From NCBI RefSeq assembly GCF_003932715.1, contig NZ_CP020700.1:1054001-1118000 (forward strand): DNA of 64,000 nt, given 5' to 3'. The position numbers and the translations under genes are program-made. Source of the DNA: Streptomyces tsukubensis (GTDB lineage: Bacteria; Actinomycetota; Actinomycetes; Streptomycetales; Streptomycetaceae). This document shows, piece after piece, positions 1 to 8,854 of this stretch. The notes under the pieces were generated by a model. The model searched no databases. It was not told where the DNA came from and was given only the letters and a program-made list of their open reading frames with translations. The stretch's first letter is position 1. Every line of letters starts with the position of its first letter.

Positions 1-1
1 G

Positions 2-1132
2 GAGTTCGCCGCGGACGGGCCCGAATCCCTCCGCGCGGAGCTGACGGATGCTGCCAGGGCCGCGGGCGGCGCCCTGGCCGCACTCCGGGACTGGATGCGC
101 GACGTCTACGCCCCGGCGGTGGCCGACGCCCCGGACATCGTGGGCCGTGAGCGCTATGCCCGCTGGTCGCGCTATTACAACGGCACCGACCTCGACCTCG
201 ACGAGGCGTACGCGTACGGCTGGGCCGAGTACCACCGCATCCTGGCCGAGATGCGGACCGAGGCAGCGAAGATCCTGCCCGATGCGGGCCCCTGGGAGGC
301 GCTCGCCCATCTCGATGTGCACGGCCGTCATATCGAGGGCGTCGACGAGGTCCGGGAATGGCTCCAGGGCCTGATGGACCAGGCCATCGAGGCGCTGGAC
401 GGCACCCACTTCGAACTCGCCGAACGGGTGCGCCGGGTGGAGTCGCGGATCGCGCCCGCAGGCAGCGCCGCCGCCCCGTACTACACCGGCCCCTCGGAGG
501 ACTTCTCCCGCCCCGGGCAGACCTGGCTGCCGACCATGGGCGAGACCCGGTTCCCCGTCTACGACCTGGTGTCCACCTGGTACCACGAGGGCGTGCCCGG
601 CCACCACCTCCAGATCGCCCAGTGGGCGCACGTCGCCGACCGGCTCTCCCGCTACCAGGCCACGGTCGGCGGAGTCAGCGCCAACTGCGAGGGCTGGGCG
701 CTCTACGCGGAGCGGCTCATGGACGAGCTGGGTTTCCTCACCGACGCCGAGCAGCGGCTCGGATATCTGGATGCGCAGATGATGCGGGCCTGCCGGGTCA
801 TCGTCGACATCGGAATGCACCTGGAGCTGGAGATCCCGGCGGACTCCCCGTTCCACCCCGGTGAGCTGTGGACCCCCGAACTGGCCCAGGAGTTCTTCGG
901 CAATCACAGCGGCCGGCCCGCGGATTTCGTCGAGAGCGAGCTGACCCGCTATCTCTCCACCCCGGGCCAGGCCATCGGCTACAAGCTCGGCGAGCGGGCG
1001 TGGCTGCTGGGGCGGGACCGGGCACGCGCGGCGCGGGGTGACGCCTTCGACGCCAAGGCCTGGCACATGGCCGCACTCTCCCAGGGCTCCCTCGGCCTCG
1101 ACGACCTGGTCGACGAGTTGTCGAAGCTCTGA
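2..1132 (+). CDS. DUF885 family protein (zincin-like), 5' end missing
   Basis: The frame is open from the first bases, so the gene starts left of the window; 376 residues are visible. A metal-ligand-like motif HEGVPGHHLQ lies near visible residue 195, followed about 35 residues later by NCEGWALYAERL with a conserved Glu. HExxxGHH plus a downstream Glu is the hallmark of the DUF885 family, thought to be zinc-peptidase-like; substrates are unknown. The nearest internal ATG (position 95) cannot be the true start, because recognisable coding sequence precedes it in frame. It is followed by a convergent SDR gene with a hairpin between them. The family call is secure; peptidase activity is inferred from the motif only. 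Confidence 0.85.
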   Translation, partial: EFAADGPESLRAELTDAARAAGGALAALRDWMRDVYAPAVADAPDIVGRERYARWSRYYNGTDLDLDEAYAYGWAEYHRILAEMRTEAAKILPDAGPWEALAHLDVHGRHIEGVDEVREWLQGLMDQAIEALDGTHFELAERVRRVESRIAPAGSAAAPYYTGPSEDFSRPGQTWLPTMGETRFPVYDLVSTWYHEGVPGHHLQIAQWAHVADRLSRYQATVGGVSANCEGWALYAERLMDELGFLTDAEQRLGYLDAQMMRACRVIVDIGMHLELEIPADSPFHPGELWTPELAQEFFGNHSGRPADFVESELTRYLSTPGQAIGYKLGERAWLLGRDRARAARGDAFDAKAWHMAALSQGSLGLDDLVDELSKL

Positions 1133-1171
1133 ACCGGCTCTCAACCGGCTCAGGATCGGCTCCGGGCCGGC

Positions 1172-1202
1172 GGCGGGGTGCGGGCCGTGTCCGCACCCCG
1201 CC
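1172..1202. terminator. hairpin between convergent genes
   Basis: Perfect 12-bp arms (1172-1183 and 1191-1202, GGCGGGGTGCGG and its complement) enclose a 7-nt loop, 40 bp after the DUF885 stop and 42 bp after the convergent SDR stop. There is no T-run, which is usual in Streptomyces. It is probably used in both directions. Confidence 0.6.
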
Positions 1203-1213
1203 CCGCCCCACCC

Positions 1214-1238
1214 GGCACGGCACGGCACGGCACGGCAC
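1214..1238. repeat. five tandem copies of GGCAC
   Basis: Five uninterrupted copies of a 5-bp unit lie immediately before the SDR stop codon, outside both genes. It is a short slippage-prone microsatellite with no evident function. Confidence 0.7.
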
Positions 1239-1244
1239 CAGGGT

Positions 1245-2096
1245 TCAGCGGCGGAAGCCGCCCTCCGAGTTGATGACCTCACCGGTGATCCACTCGGCCT
1301 CGTCCGTGGCGAGCCAGGCGATCAGCCTGGCGGGATCGTCGGGTACGCCCCAGCGTCCGGCCGGGAACCGCTCCGCGACCGACCGATGGACCTCGCCCTC
1401 CAGATAGCCGGTGTCCACGGGGCCCGGGTTGACCGTGTTGACGGTTACCGCCAGTTGGGCCAGATGGGTCGCGAGGGAACGGGTGACGGACGCCAGGGAG
1501 CCCTTGGCCAGGGCGTAAGCCAGCTCACCGGGCATACCGCCCGCAATGTCCTGGCCGGAGGTCATCATCACCACCCGGCCACCAGGCGTCCGGTGCGGCA
1601 GCCCGGCCCGCAGCCGGGCGAAGGCCTGGACCAGGAGCAGTACCGAACGGGCGTCGACGGCGAAATGCGCGTCGAGCATCTCCGCGTCGATCGTGTCGAG
1701 GGTGCCGTCGTGGCCGCTGAGGGCGTGGTTGGCGACGACGATGTCCAGCCTGCCGCCGAAGGCTTCGGCGGCGGCGGCGACGAGCCGGGCCGGGGCGGCG
1801 GGATCGGACAGATCGGCGGGGCCGTGGAAGACCGGGGCGCCGGGATCGCCGAGGGCGGCCCGGACCCCTTCCGCCAGGGCCTCGGGGCCGCCGGGGTCGG
1901 CGCCCCACGGCTTGGCCTCGTCGTGCGGCACGTGGTGGTGCAGATAGACCCCGGCGCCGTAGGCGGCGAGCCTGCGGGCCACGGCGTAGCCGATGCCGTC
2001 TCTCCGGCTGGCCCCGGTCACCAGGGCGAAGCGGCCGCGCAGGGGAAGCGGGTCACGACGGAGGGCCGAGGGCTCGGGGTGGGGAAGTGTGGGCAT
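1245..2096 (-). CDS. SDR family NAD(P)-dependent oxidoreductase
   Basis: A Rossmann-fold short-chain dehydrogenase of 283 residues. The cofactor motif TGASRRDGIG lies near residue 28; it is the variant glycine motif with two extra residues, seen in several SDR subfamilies. The usual NNAG is replaced by ANHA. Catalytic Ser (MMTSGQ) and Tyr/Lys (YALAK) are present, and the C-terminus has the NPGPVDTG and INSEGGF motifs typical of 3-oxoacyl reductase-like SDRs. I chose the ATG at 2096; an upstream ATG at 2126 would add 10 residues and has poorer spacing from a ribosome site. The substrate is not evident. It stands alone, convergent with the DUF885 gene and 133 bp from the rhodanese gene on the same strand. 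Confidence 0.85.
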   Translation of the reverse strand: MPTLPHPEPSALRRDPLPLRGRFALVTGASRRDGIGYAVARRLAAYGAGVYLHHHVPHDEAKPWGADPGGPEALAEGVRAALGDPGAPVFHGPADLSDPAAPARLVAAAAEAFGGRLDIVVANHALSGHDGTLDTIDAEMLDAHFAVDARSVLLLVQAFARLRAGLPHRTPGGRVVMMTSGQDIAGGMPGELAYALAKGSLASVTRSLATHLAQLAVTVNTVNPGPVDTGYLEGEVHRSVAERFPAGRWGVPDDPARLIAWLATDEAEWITGEVINSEGGFRR

Positions 2097-2229
2097 GGTG
2101 CCCCATCGTGGCTGCCCGCTCCGCATGTGTCATGCGATTAACCGCCTCCCCGCGCCCGCCCGCCGGTGGTACGGGAACCGGTCATCGCGGCGGGCGCGGG
2201 CCGGCCGGTTCCCGCGCGCGGGGCATTCG

Positions 2230-2745
2230 TCAGCAGCCGCAGTCGTCGCCGTCGGCCGGGGCGGTCAGCGGGTCGGGGTCGCGGCGGGCGTCGCCCTCCC
2301 AGGTCTCGTACGCGAAGCCCTCCCGCGCCCAGTACTCGAAGCCGCCGAGCATCTCCTTGACCCGGTAGCCGCGTTCGGCGAGGGCCAGGGCCGCCCGGGT
2401 GGCGCCGTTGCAGCCGGGGCCCCAGCAGTACGTGACGACAGGGACGGCCGGGTCGAGCAGCCGCTCGGCCTGCTCGGGGATGAGCGCGTTCGGCAGGTGG
2501 ATCGCGCCGGGAACGTGCCCCTGGTCCCAGGCCGGGCCGGAGCGCGAGTCGACGACCACGAACCCGGGGTCGCCGCCCGCGGCCAGCGCGGCGGCGACGT
2601 CCGAGACGTCGGCGTGGAAGACCAGGCTCGCCCGGAAGTAGGCGGCGGCCGCCGCGGGCGCCGCCGGAGGAACCCCGAGCACGGAGTGGGGGGCGGCCGG
2701 GGACGGGGCGGGGGCGATGGTGTTCGATGCGCTGTTCATGACCAT
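2230..2745 (-). CDS. rhodanese-like domain protein
   Basis: A single-domain rhodanese of about 170 residues. FVVVDSRSGPAWDQGHVPGA carries the conserved Asp/His entry motif. CWGPGCNGA holds the active-site Cys loop that would carry persulfide, followed by the helix typical of single-domain sulfurtransferases. The N-terminus is Ala/Pro-rich and the protein ends in DGDDCGC, a short acidic Cys pair that might bind metal or relay sulfur (inference). ATG 2745 and ATG 2739 are both possible; neither has a clear Shine-Dalgarno, so the mRNA may be nearly leaderless. It diverges from an Lrp-type regulator 88 bp away, which is a plausible controller. Confidence 0.88.
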   Translation of the reverse strand: MVMNSASNTIAPAPSPAAPHSVLGVPPAAPAAAAAYFRASLVFHADVSDVAAALAAGGDPGFVVVDSRSGPAWDQGHVPGAIHLPNALIPEQAERLLDPAVPVVTYCWGPGCNGATRAALALAERGYRVKEMLGGFEYWAREGFAYETWEGDARRDPDPLTAPADGDDCGC

Positions 2746-2833
2746 GAATCTACGGACGATTTCCCGGCCTCCAAAGGGAGATCACCCGGCACAGGGCTTG
2801 ATTGCCCGGGGATTCCCCGGTTGTCTTGGGCTC

Positions 2834-3280
2834 ATGACTGAATATTCCCCGGACGCCACCGACTGGCGTCTGCTGGAGCTGCTCCAGCGCCGTGGCCGGG
2901 CCGGTTTCGCGGAGCTTGCGCGGGAGGTTTCCATGTCGGCGAGCGCAGTGACCGAGCGGGTCCGCAGGCTGGAGGAGGCCGGGGTCATCACGGGGTACGG
3001 CGCGATGGTGGACCAGCGCAGGCTGGGGCTGACGATCACCGCGTTCGTCCGGCTGCGCTATCCGAACGGCAACTACAAGCCGTTCCACGATCTGCTGGAC
3101 ACCACCCCCGAGGTGCTGGAGGCGCACCATGTCACGGGCGACGACTGCTTCGTGCTGAAGGTCGCCGCCCGGGACATGGAGCATCTGGAGCACATCACGG
3201 GCCGGATCGGGGCGCTGGGCTCGGTGACCACGAGCGTCGTCTACTCCTCCCCGCTCCCCCGGCGTCCGCTCGGCCGCTGA
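2834..3280 (+). CDS. Lrp/AsnC family transcriptional regulator
   Basis: 148 residues, normal for the family. An N-terminal winged helix-turn-helix (LLELLQRRGRAGFAELAREV, then SASAVTERVRRLEEAGVI) is followed by a RAM/AsnC effector domain with GDDCFVLKVAARDMEHLE. The ATG at 2834 puts the helix-turn-helix about 10 residues in, as expected; upstream in-frame codons run into the divergent gene's promoter. It faces the rhodanese gene across a short shared promoter region, so it may regulate that gene and itself. The effector, probably an amino acid or sulfur metabolite, is unknown. The 3' end is convergent with sbcC, 50 bp away. Confidence 0.9.
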   Translation: MTEYSPDATDWRLLELLQRRGRAGFAELAREVSMSASAVTERVRRLEEAGVITGYGAMVDQRRLGLTITAFVRLRYPNGNYKPFHDLLDTTPEVLEAHHVTGDDCFVLKVAARDMEHLEHITGRIGALGSVTTSVVYSSPLPRRPLGR

Positions 3281-3330
3281 GACCGCCCGGTCCCGGCCGC
3301 TCGCCGCCGCGCGGTCGCGGGGCGGCCCGT

Positions 3331-6300
3331 TCAGTCGCCGGGGCCGCCCGCCCGCAGGACGACCGTCGAGCCGTGCCGCTCCTTGACCACTTCGAGCTGG
3401 GTGGGGATACGGCGCCGCAGATCGGCGACATGGCTGACGATGCCGACACTGCGGTCGCGCTCCCGCAGCGAGTCCAGCACGTCGAGCACCTCGTCCAGGG
3501 TCTGTTCGTCCAGGCTGCCGAAGCCCTCGTCGATGAAGAGCGTGTCGAGCCGGATACCGCCGGCCTCCTCGGTGACCACGTCGGCGAGGCCCAGGGCCAG
3601 CGCGAGGGAGGCGAAGAACGTCTCACCGCCCGACAGGGTGGCCGTATCCCGCTCCCGGCCGGTCCAGGCGTCCACGACGTGCAGGCCGAGGCCGGACCGC
3701 CGGCCGCCGGAGCGGGCGTCGGAGTGCGTCAGGGTGTAGCGCCCTGCGGACATCCTGCGCAGCCGTACGGTGGCGGCGGCGGCGACCTGTTCGAGGCGGG
3801 CCGCCAGGACGTACGACTCCAGTCTCATCCGGCGTTCGTTCTCGGCGGAGGTGCCCGCGGTGAGGGCGGCCAGCCGGGCCACCCGCTCGTACTCCTCGCG
3901 CAGCGGCCGCAGTTCGCGGGCCGACCGGGCCGCGTCGCCGGAGAGGGTGTCGAGGGCGGCGCAGCGCTCCCGGGCGGTGTCCCGGCCGGACGCGGCGTCC
4001 CGCGCGGCGCGTTCGGCGGCGGCCAGCGCGCCCGCCGCGGCCTCCGGTTCGGCCGGGGGCAGTGCGGCGGCGTCCCGGGCATCGGATTCGGCGAGCCGGT
4101 CGGCGACGGCGGCGGCCTCGGCCTGCCAGGCGTCGGCCCGGTGCTGGAGGGCCCGGTGTTCCGGGTCGCCGAGGAGGGCTCCGGCCGCCTCGGCGGGGGT
4201 GGCGAACCCGGCACGGTAGGCGGCGTCGGCGGCCTGGCCGTCGGCCTCCTTGAGCCGCCGGGCCGCTTGGTCGGCGGCGCGTACGGCCTCGGCGGCGGTG
4301 GCGATCAGCCGGGCCTTCCGCTCCAGGGCGGCGGCCCGTTCGGCGACGCTGCGGGCGCCGCCGCGCGCCTGTTCCAGCTGCTCGGACAGGGCGGCCTGTT
4401 CCCGGTCGAGGGCTTCTCGTTCGGCGGTGCGGGCCGCTCCGCGCTGGTCGAGGAGGTGGCGGGCGGAGAGGCGGTCCTCGTGTTCGCGTTCGATGCGGTC
4501 GAGTGCCTCACGGGCGGCGTGGGTTCCGGAGGCGCGGTCACGGGCGCCGCGGTGGTCCAGCTCCAGTTGCACCACGGCGGCGGCCAGTTCGGCGGCGACG
4601 GGGTCGTGTCCGTCCGGCCGGTTCCCGTCTGCGGCGGGCGGTGCTCCGTCCGCGCGGGCCTGCCGCCGGGCGGCCGCACGGGCCTCGTGGATCCGGGCCG
4701 CCCGCCGCCCGGCTTCGGCCGCGGCCTCCTCGGCGCGGGTGTGGTGTTCGTACGCGGCGTCCTCGTCGGCGCGGGTGACCAGGCCGGGGCGGGGCGCGGC
4801 GGGTGCCGGGTGGTCGGCGGAGCCGCAGACGGTGCAGGGGTCGCCGGGGACGAGTGCGGAGGCCAGTTCGGCGGCGAAGTCCGCCAGCCGCCGCTCCTTG
4901 AGGTCCAGCCAGACGGCACGGCCCGCGAGGGCGGCGTCGCGGGCGGCGCGCAGCGCTTCGTCGGCCGTATCGGCCTCGGCGGTCAGCCGGTCCCGTTCGA
5001 CGGCGGCGTCGCGGCGGCGGCGGGCCGGACCGAGGAGGCCGGCGAGCTGTTCGGCGCGGGTGGCCGCGTCCTGGGCGGCCGTCAGTTCGTCCTGGTGTGC
5101 CCGGCGGAGCGCTTCCCAGCCCCGGAGCCAGGCGTCGTCGTCCTGCCTGGCGTCCTCGTCGGCGCGGGCCGCCCGGTCGAGCCGGTCCTTCTCCCGGCCG
5201 ATCTCCTCGCCCCGGGTCTCGGCGCGGCGGGCGGCCGTGAGGGCGCCCAGTTCGCCGCGGAGGGTCCGCTCGGCTTCCGTGAGCTGGTCGGCGCCCGCGT
5301 CGGCGAGATCGCCGGGCAGGGCCGCGCGGGCCGCGGTGAGGGCGGCGGCAGCGGTGCGGTGGTCCCGGTCGGCGGCGGCGCGCAGGGTGAGCGCGGGGGC
5401 CACCCGCTCGGCCCTGCGGGCCCGTTCCAGCTCGGCCAGGACCGCCTCGTGGGCGGGGCGGGCGGCCTCGGACGCCCGGTGGCGCAGGCGGGCGTCCGCG
5501 TACCGATGCTGGAGCCGGTCCCGTTCGCGCAGGTCGTCGAGGGCGGTACGGGCTGCCGCCCTGCGGTGCTCGGCCAGGGCCAGGGCGCTGCCGGTGACGG
5601 TGAGCCGGTCCCGGGCGCCCGCGCGGGCGACGGCCGCCCACTCCAGGACGGCGGCGGCGAGCCCGGGTTCGCCGGGCCGGTGGCCGGGCGGCGGCAGCTC
5701 ACCAGCGGCGCCCGCGGCGGCCTGTTCCATCCGGTGCGCCAGGGCCAGCAGATGTTCGTCCCCGGCGCGTACCCGGGCTTCGGCCGCCCGCCGCCGTTCC
5801 GCGAGGCGTTCCTCGACGGCGGCGTAGCAGCGGGTGTCGAAGAGTTTGCCGAGCAGCCGGCCGCGGGCCTCGGCGTCGGCGCGGAGGAAGCGGGCGAAAT
5901 CGCCCTGGGGCAACAGGACGACCTGGCAGAACTGCTCCCGGCTCATGCCGAGGAGCTGTTCGATCTCCTCGCCGATCTCGTCGTGGGAGCGGCTGAGGGC
6001 GCGCCAGGTGCCGGTCGTGGCGTCGTGTTCGCGCAGTCTGCTCTGCGCCTTCTCGGTGGTGAAACCGGTGCCGCGCCTTTTGGGGCGGGGCTGCGCGGGG
6101 CTGCGGAGGATCTCCAGTCTGCGTCCGCCGACGGTGAGGTCGAGGAGCACCTCGGTGGGGGTGTCCACGGGGGCGTGGTCGCTGCGCAGGCTGGTGCCCG
6201 GGCTCTGCCGGGCGCCGGGCACCTTTCCGTACAGGGCGAAGCAGACGGCGTCGAGTACGGAGGTCTTCCCGGCGCCGGTGGGGCCGTGGAGCAGGAAGAG

Positions 6301-6387
6301 GCCGTCGGCGGTCAGGGCGTCGAAGTCGATGTCCTGGGTGGTGGCGAAGGGGCCGAAGGCGGTGACGGCGAGCCGGTGGAGCCTCAT
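3331..6387 (-). CDS. sbcC: SMC-family exonuclease ATPase subunit SbcC
   Basis: 1018 residues. With SbcD it forms the Mre11/Rad50-type complex that opens DNA hairpins and blocked ends. The N-terminal P-loop LLHGPTGAGKTSVLDAV starts near residue 30, followed by the Q-loop LLPQGDFARFLRA. Two long Ala/Arg/Glu-rich coiled coils flank a zinc hook, PCTVCGSADHPAP, near mid-protein. The C-terminal ATPase half has the signature LSGGETFFASLALALGLADV, Walker B DTLFIDEGFGSLDE and a D-loop/His switch, GIVSHV. The frame stays open far upstream, but ATG 6387 overlaps the sbcD stop by ATGA and begins MRLHRLAVTAFGPFA, the canonical start. It is translationally coupled to sbcD. Confidence 0.96.
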   Translation of the reverse strand: MRLHRLAVTAFGPFATTQDIDFDALTADGLFLLHGPTGAGKTSVLDAVCFALYGKVPGARQSPGTSLRSDHAPVDTPTEVLLDLTVGGRRLEILRSPAQPRPKRRGTGFTTEKAQSRLREHDATTGTWRALSRSHDEIGEEIEQLLGMSREQFCQVVLLPQGDFARFLRADAEARGRLLGKLFDTRCYAAVEERLAERRRAAEARVRAGDEHLLALAHRMEQAAAGAAGELPPPGHRPGEPGLAAAVLEWAAVARAGARDRLTVTGSALALAEHRRAAARTALDDLRERDRLQHRYADARLRHRASEAARPAHEAVLAELERARRAERVAPALTLRAAADRDHRTAAAALTAARAALPGDLADAGADQLTEAERTLRGELGALTAARRAETRGEEIGREKDRLDRAARADEDARQDDDAWLRGWEALRRAHQDELTAAQDAATRAEQLAGLLGPARRRRDAAVERDRLTAEADTADEALRAARDAALAGRAVWLDLKERRLADFAAELASALVPGDPCTVCGSADHPAPAAPRPGLVTRADEDAAYEHHTRAEEAAAEAGRRAARIHEARAAARRQARADGAPPAADGNRPDGHDPVAAELAAAVVQLELDHRGARDRASGTHAAREALDRIEREHEDRLSARHLLDQRGAARTAEREALDREQAALSEQLEQARGGARSVAERAAALERKARLIATAAEAVRAADQAARRLKEADGQAADAAYRAGFATPAEAAGALLGDPEHRALQHRADAWQAEAAAVADRLAESDARDAAALPPAEPEAAAGALAAAERAARDAASGRDTARERCAALDTLSGDAARSARELRPLREEYERVARLAALTAGTSAENERRMRLESYVLAARLEQVAAAATVRLRRMSAGRYTLTHSDARSGGRRSGLGLHVVDAWTGRERDTATLSGGETFFASLALALGLADVVTEEAGGIRLDTLFIDEGFGSLDEQTLDEVLDVLDSLRERDRSVGIVSHVADLRRRIPTQLEVVKERHGSTVVLRAGGPGD

Positions 6388-7541
6388 CCGGCGGCCTCCG
6401 CCTCGGCCGTGCGGACCGCGTCGAACGCGGCGCTCAGCACGGCGCGTTCGGCGTCGTCCGGTCCGGCGCCGCGGACATGGGCCACGAAGTCCTCCGCGAT
6501 CTGCTGCCGGGTCCGGCCGCGCAGCATCCGGGCGTAGGAGGGGGTGTCGTCCTCGGGCGGCCGTTCGGGGGCGAAGACGAGGCTGAGCGTGTGGGGGAAG
6601 CGGCGGGTGAGGCGGGCCATCGGCTCGGCGGGGCGGACGGGGTCGGTGAGGGTCGCCTCGACGAAGGAGTCCTCGTGCCGCTCGTGGGCGGGGTCTTCCA
6701 GGAGGTCGTCGAGCCGTCCGGTGAGCCGGGCCAGGGGACGGGGGACGGGGCAGTCGATCCGCTCGGCCGTCACCGCCCCGCCCGCGCCGAGGTCGATCAG
6801 CCACATCGTCTTGCGATGGGCCGCCTCCGAGAAGGAGTAGGCGATCGGGGAGCCCGAGTATCTGACCCGGTCGGTGAGGGTCTGGCAGCCGTGGAGATGG
6901 CCGAGGGCGGCGTAGTCGACGCCGTCGAAGACGGCCGGGGGTACGGCGGCGACCCCGCCGACGGTGATGTCCCGCTCGCTGTCGCTGGCGGCGCCGCCCG
7001 CGACGAAGGCGTGGGCGAGGACGACGGAGCGGGTGCCGGTCGGCCGGGTGGCGAGGTCGGCGCGGACCCGGTCCATGGCGGCGCCGAGGACCGTCTCGTG
7101 CCGGGCCCTGGCGACTCCGAACTCGTCCTTCACCAGGGCGGGTTCCAGGTAGGGCAGTCCGTAGAGGGCGATATCGCCGTGGTCGTCGGTGAGGACGACG
7201 GGGGTGGCGCAGCCCGCGGGGTCGGTACGGAGGTGGATCCCGGCCCGCTCGATGAGTCCGGCCGCGACCCCGAGGCGCCGCGCCGAATCGTGGTTGCCGG
7301 AGATCATGACCGTCGGCACCCCGGCGTCGGCGAGGCGGTGGAGCGCGCGGTCGAACAGTTCGACGGCGGCCAGCGGCGGTACGGCCCGGTCGTAGACGTC
7401 TCCCGCCACCAGGACCGCGTCCACGTCGAGGGCGCGGGCCCGGTCGACCAGATGGTCGAGGAACGCGGACTGGGCGCCGAGCATGCTCACCCGGTGCAGC
7501 GACCGGCCGAGATGCCAGTCCGACGTATGCAGGAATCTCAT
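6384..7541 (-). CDS. sbcD: exonuclease subunit SbcD
   Basis: 385 residues; the Mre11-type metallophosphoesterase partner of SbcC. All phosphodiesterase motifs are visible: MRFLHTSDWHLG at the start (DxH), LVAGDVYDR (GD), ISGNHDSA (GNHD), LAHAF and GHLHGCQ (GHxH), which together coordinate two metal ions. A C-terminal capping domain follows. The start is fixed by the canonical N-terminus. It is the first gene of the sbcDC operon, overlapping sbcC by 4 nt. The 87-bp gap to the yigZ-like gene upstream, on the same strand, may hold the promoter. Confidence 0.96.
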   Translation of the reverse strand: MRFLHTSDWHLGRSLHRVSMLGAQSAFLDHLVDRARALDVDAVLVAGDVYDRAVPPLAAVELFDRALHRLADAGVPTVMISGNHDSARRLGVAAGLIERAGIHLRTDPAGCATPVVLTDDHGDIALYGLPYLEPALVKDEFGVARARHETVLGAAMDRVRADLATRPTGTRSVVLAHAFVAGGAASDSERDITVGGVAAVPPAVFDGVDYAALGHLHGCQTLTDRVRYSGSPIAYSFSEAAHRKTMWLIDLGAGGAVTAERIDCPVPRPLARLTGRLDDLLEDPAHERHEDSFVEATLTDPVRPAEPMARLTRRFPHTLSLVFAPERPPEDDTPSYARMLRGRTRQQIAEDFVAHVRGAGPDDAERAVLSAAFDAVRTAEAEAAG

Positions 7542-7628
7542 GATCCCGGAGCGTAACGGCGGGGTGTGACAACGCGGGCGGCTCCGGGCGGAAGCGCCGG
7601 GTCGGAGCCGGGAACGGAGCCGGGGTGC

Positions 7629-8255
7629 TCAGGCATCGCCGTACGCCTCGCCGCCCAGTTCGAGGGCGGCGGTGCCCGCGGTGGCATCCGCGAGCCAGCC
7701 GCGGAAGGCGTCGACTTCGGCGTCGGGCAGACCGATCTCGATGGCGACCCGCTCCCCGTAGTCGACGGACCTGACCGTGCGGCCGGTGGCCCGCAGATCG
7801 TTCTCCAGCCGTCCGGCCCGCTGGTGGTCGACGGTGACGACGGCCAGCCGGAACCGGCGGCGGGTCACGGTGCCGACGGCGTCGAGCGCCTCGCCGACGA
7901 CTCCCCCGTACGCCCGGATCAGCCCGCCCGCGCCGAGCTTGACCCCGCCGTAGTAGCGGGTGACGACGGCGACGGCGTAGCGGACGTCGCGCCGGGTGAG
8001 CATCTGGAGCATGGGCACTCCGGCGGTGCCGCCGGGCTCCCCGTCGTCGCTCGCCTTCTGGACCGCCGCGTCGGCGCCGATGACATAGGCGTAGCAGTTG
8101 TGGGTGGCGGTGGGGTGCTCGCGGCGGATCCCGGCGACGAACGACTGCGCCTCCTCCTCGGTCGCGGCGGGCGCGAGCGCACAGATGAAGCGCGATCTGT
8201 TGATCTCGGTCTCGTACACGCCCGCCGCGGCGACCGTCCGGTACTGCTCCTGCAT
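7629..8255 (-). CDS. YigZ/IMPACT family protein
   Basis: 208 residues. It has the family signatures SDDGEPGGTAGVPMLQ and VTRYYGGVKLGAGGLIRAYG, preceded by HPTATHNCYAYVIG. The two-domain layout is an N-terminal UPF0029 fold and a C-terminal ferredoxin-like DUF1949 domain (roughly residues 135-200). Members are linked to translation or nucleic-acid binding by homology to yeast YIH1/IMPACT, but the bacterial role is not settled. It diverges from the CoA-binding protein gene, with about 93 bp between the starts, and precedes sbcD on the same strand. Confidence 0.9.
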   Translation of the reverse strand: MQEQYRTVAAAGVYETEINRSRFICALAPAATEEEAQSFVAGIRREHPTATHNCYAYVIGADAAVQKASDDGEPGGTAGVPMLQMLTRRDVRYAVAVVTRYYGGVKLGAGGLIRAYGGVVGEALDAVGTVTRRRFRLAVVTVDHQRAGRLENDLRATGRTVRSVDYGERVAIEIGLPDAEVDAFRGWLADATAGTAALELGGEAYGDA

Positions 8256-8348
8256 CCGACCACCCTATGCGCCGCCCGCTCCCGGCTTTCACCCGATCGG
8301 GTGGTCACGGAGGGGAATGGTCCGTACGGGCGGCTCGTTGTCGCAAGC

Positions 8349-8756
8349 ATGTACGCAGATGACGAGACCATCCGCAGGATTCTCACCTCGACGGGCTCCA
8401 CCTGGGCGCTGGTGGGCCTGTCCGCCAACGAGTCGCGTGCGGCGTACGGGGTCGCGCGCTTCCTCCAGCAGCACGGCAAGCGGATCGTGCCGGTCCATCC
8501 GAAGGCCGAGACGGTCCACGGCGAGCAGGGGTACGCGACGCTGGCGGACATCCCCTTCGATGTGGACGTGGTCGATGTGTTCGTGCACTCCGCGTGGGCC
8601 GGTCAGGTGGCGGACGAGGCCGTCACCAAGGGGGCGAAGGCGGTCTGGTTCCAGTTGGGGGTCGTCGACGAGCAGGCCTATGAGCGGACCCGGGCGGCCG
8701 GACTCGATATGGTCATGGACCGCTGCCCGGCCATAGAAATACCCCGGCTGGGCTGA
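8349..8756 (+). CDS. CoA-binding domain protein (YccU-like)
   Basis: 135 residues, the size of the stand-alone CoA-binding (Rossmann) family. WALVGLSANESRAAYGVARF is the nucleotide-binding start, PVHPKAETVHGEQGYATLAD the second strand and loop, and FQLGVVDEQAYERTRAAGLD the C-terminal conserved region. The ATG at 8349 begins MYADDETIRRILTST as in homologues. Binding of CoA or a related nucleotide is inferred from the family; no enzymatic residues are evident. Confidence 0.88.
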   Translation: MYADDETIRRILTSTGSTWALVGLSANESRAAYGVARFLQQHGKRIVPVHPKAETVHGEQGYATLADIPFDVDVVDVFVHSAWAGQVADEAVTKGAKAVWFQLGVVDEQAYERTRAAGLDMVMDRCPAIEIPRLG

Positions 8757-8773
8757 TCCCGGGCCGCCGCGAC

Positions 8774-8798
8774 GGGCCGGAAGGTGCGGCACCGGCCC
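8774..8798. terminator. candidate terminator hairpin
   Basis: Arms GGGCCGG (8774-8780) and CCGGCCC (8792-8798) flank an inner GGTGC/GCACC pairing, between two convergent genes (stops at 8756 and 8855). Confidence 0.45.
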
Positions 8799-8854
8799 GG
8801 AGCCCGGGGCGGCCGGGGGCGGCGCCTGCGGCGGGAGGCACCGGGCCGGGTGGT

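Noticed and set aside
3373..6537. A 1054-residue open frame on the plus strand, antisense to sbcC and the sbcD end
   Set aside because: It is a GC-skew shadow: Gly/Val-rich, no domain pattern, while the opposite strand has complete SbcC and SbcD motifs.
6388..8292. Upstream extension of the sbcC frame to 1653 residues
   Set aside because: Arg/Pro-rich low-complexity sequence overlapping sbcD and yigZ in another frame; the ATG at 6387 begins the conserved protein.
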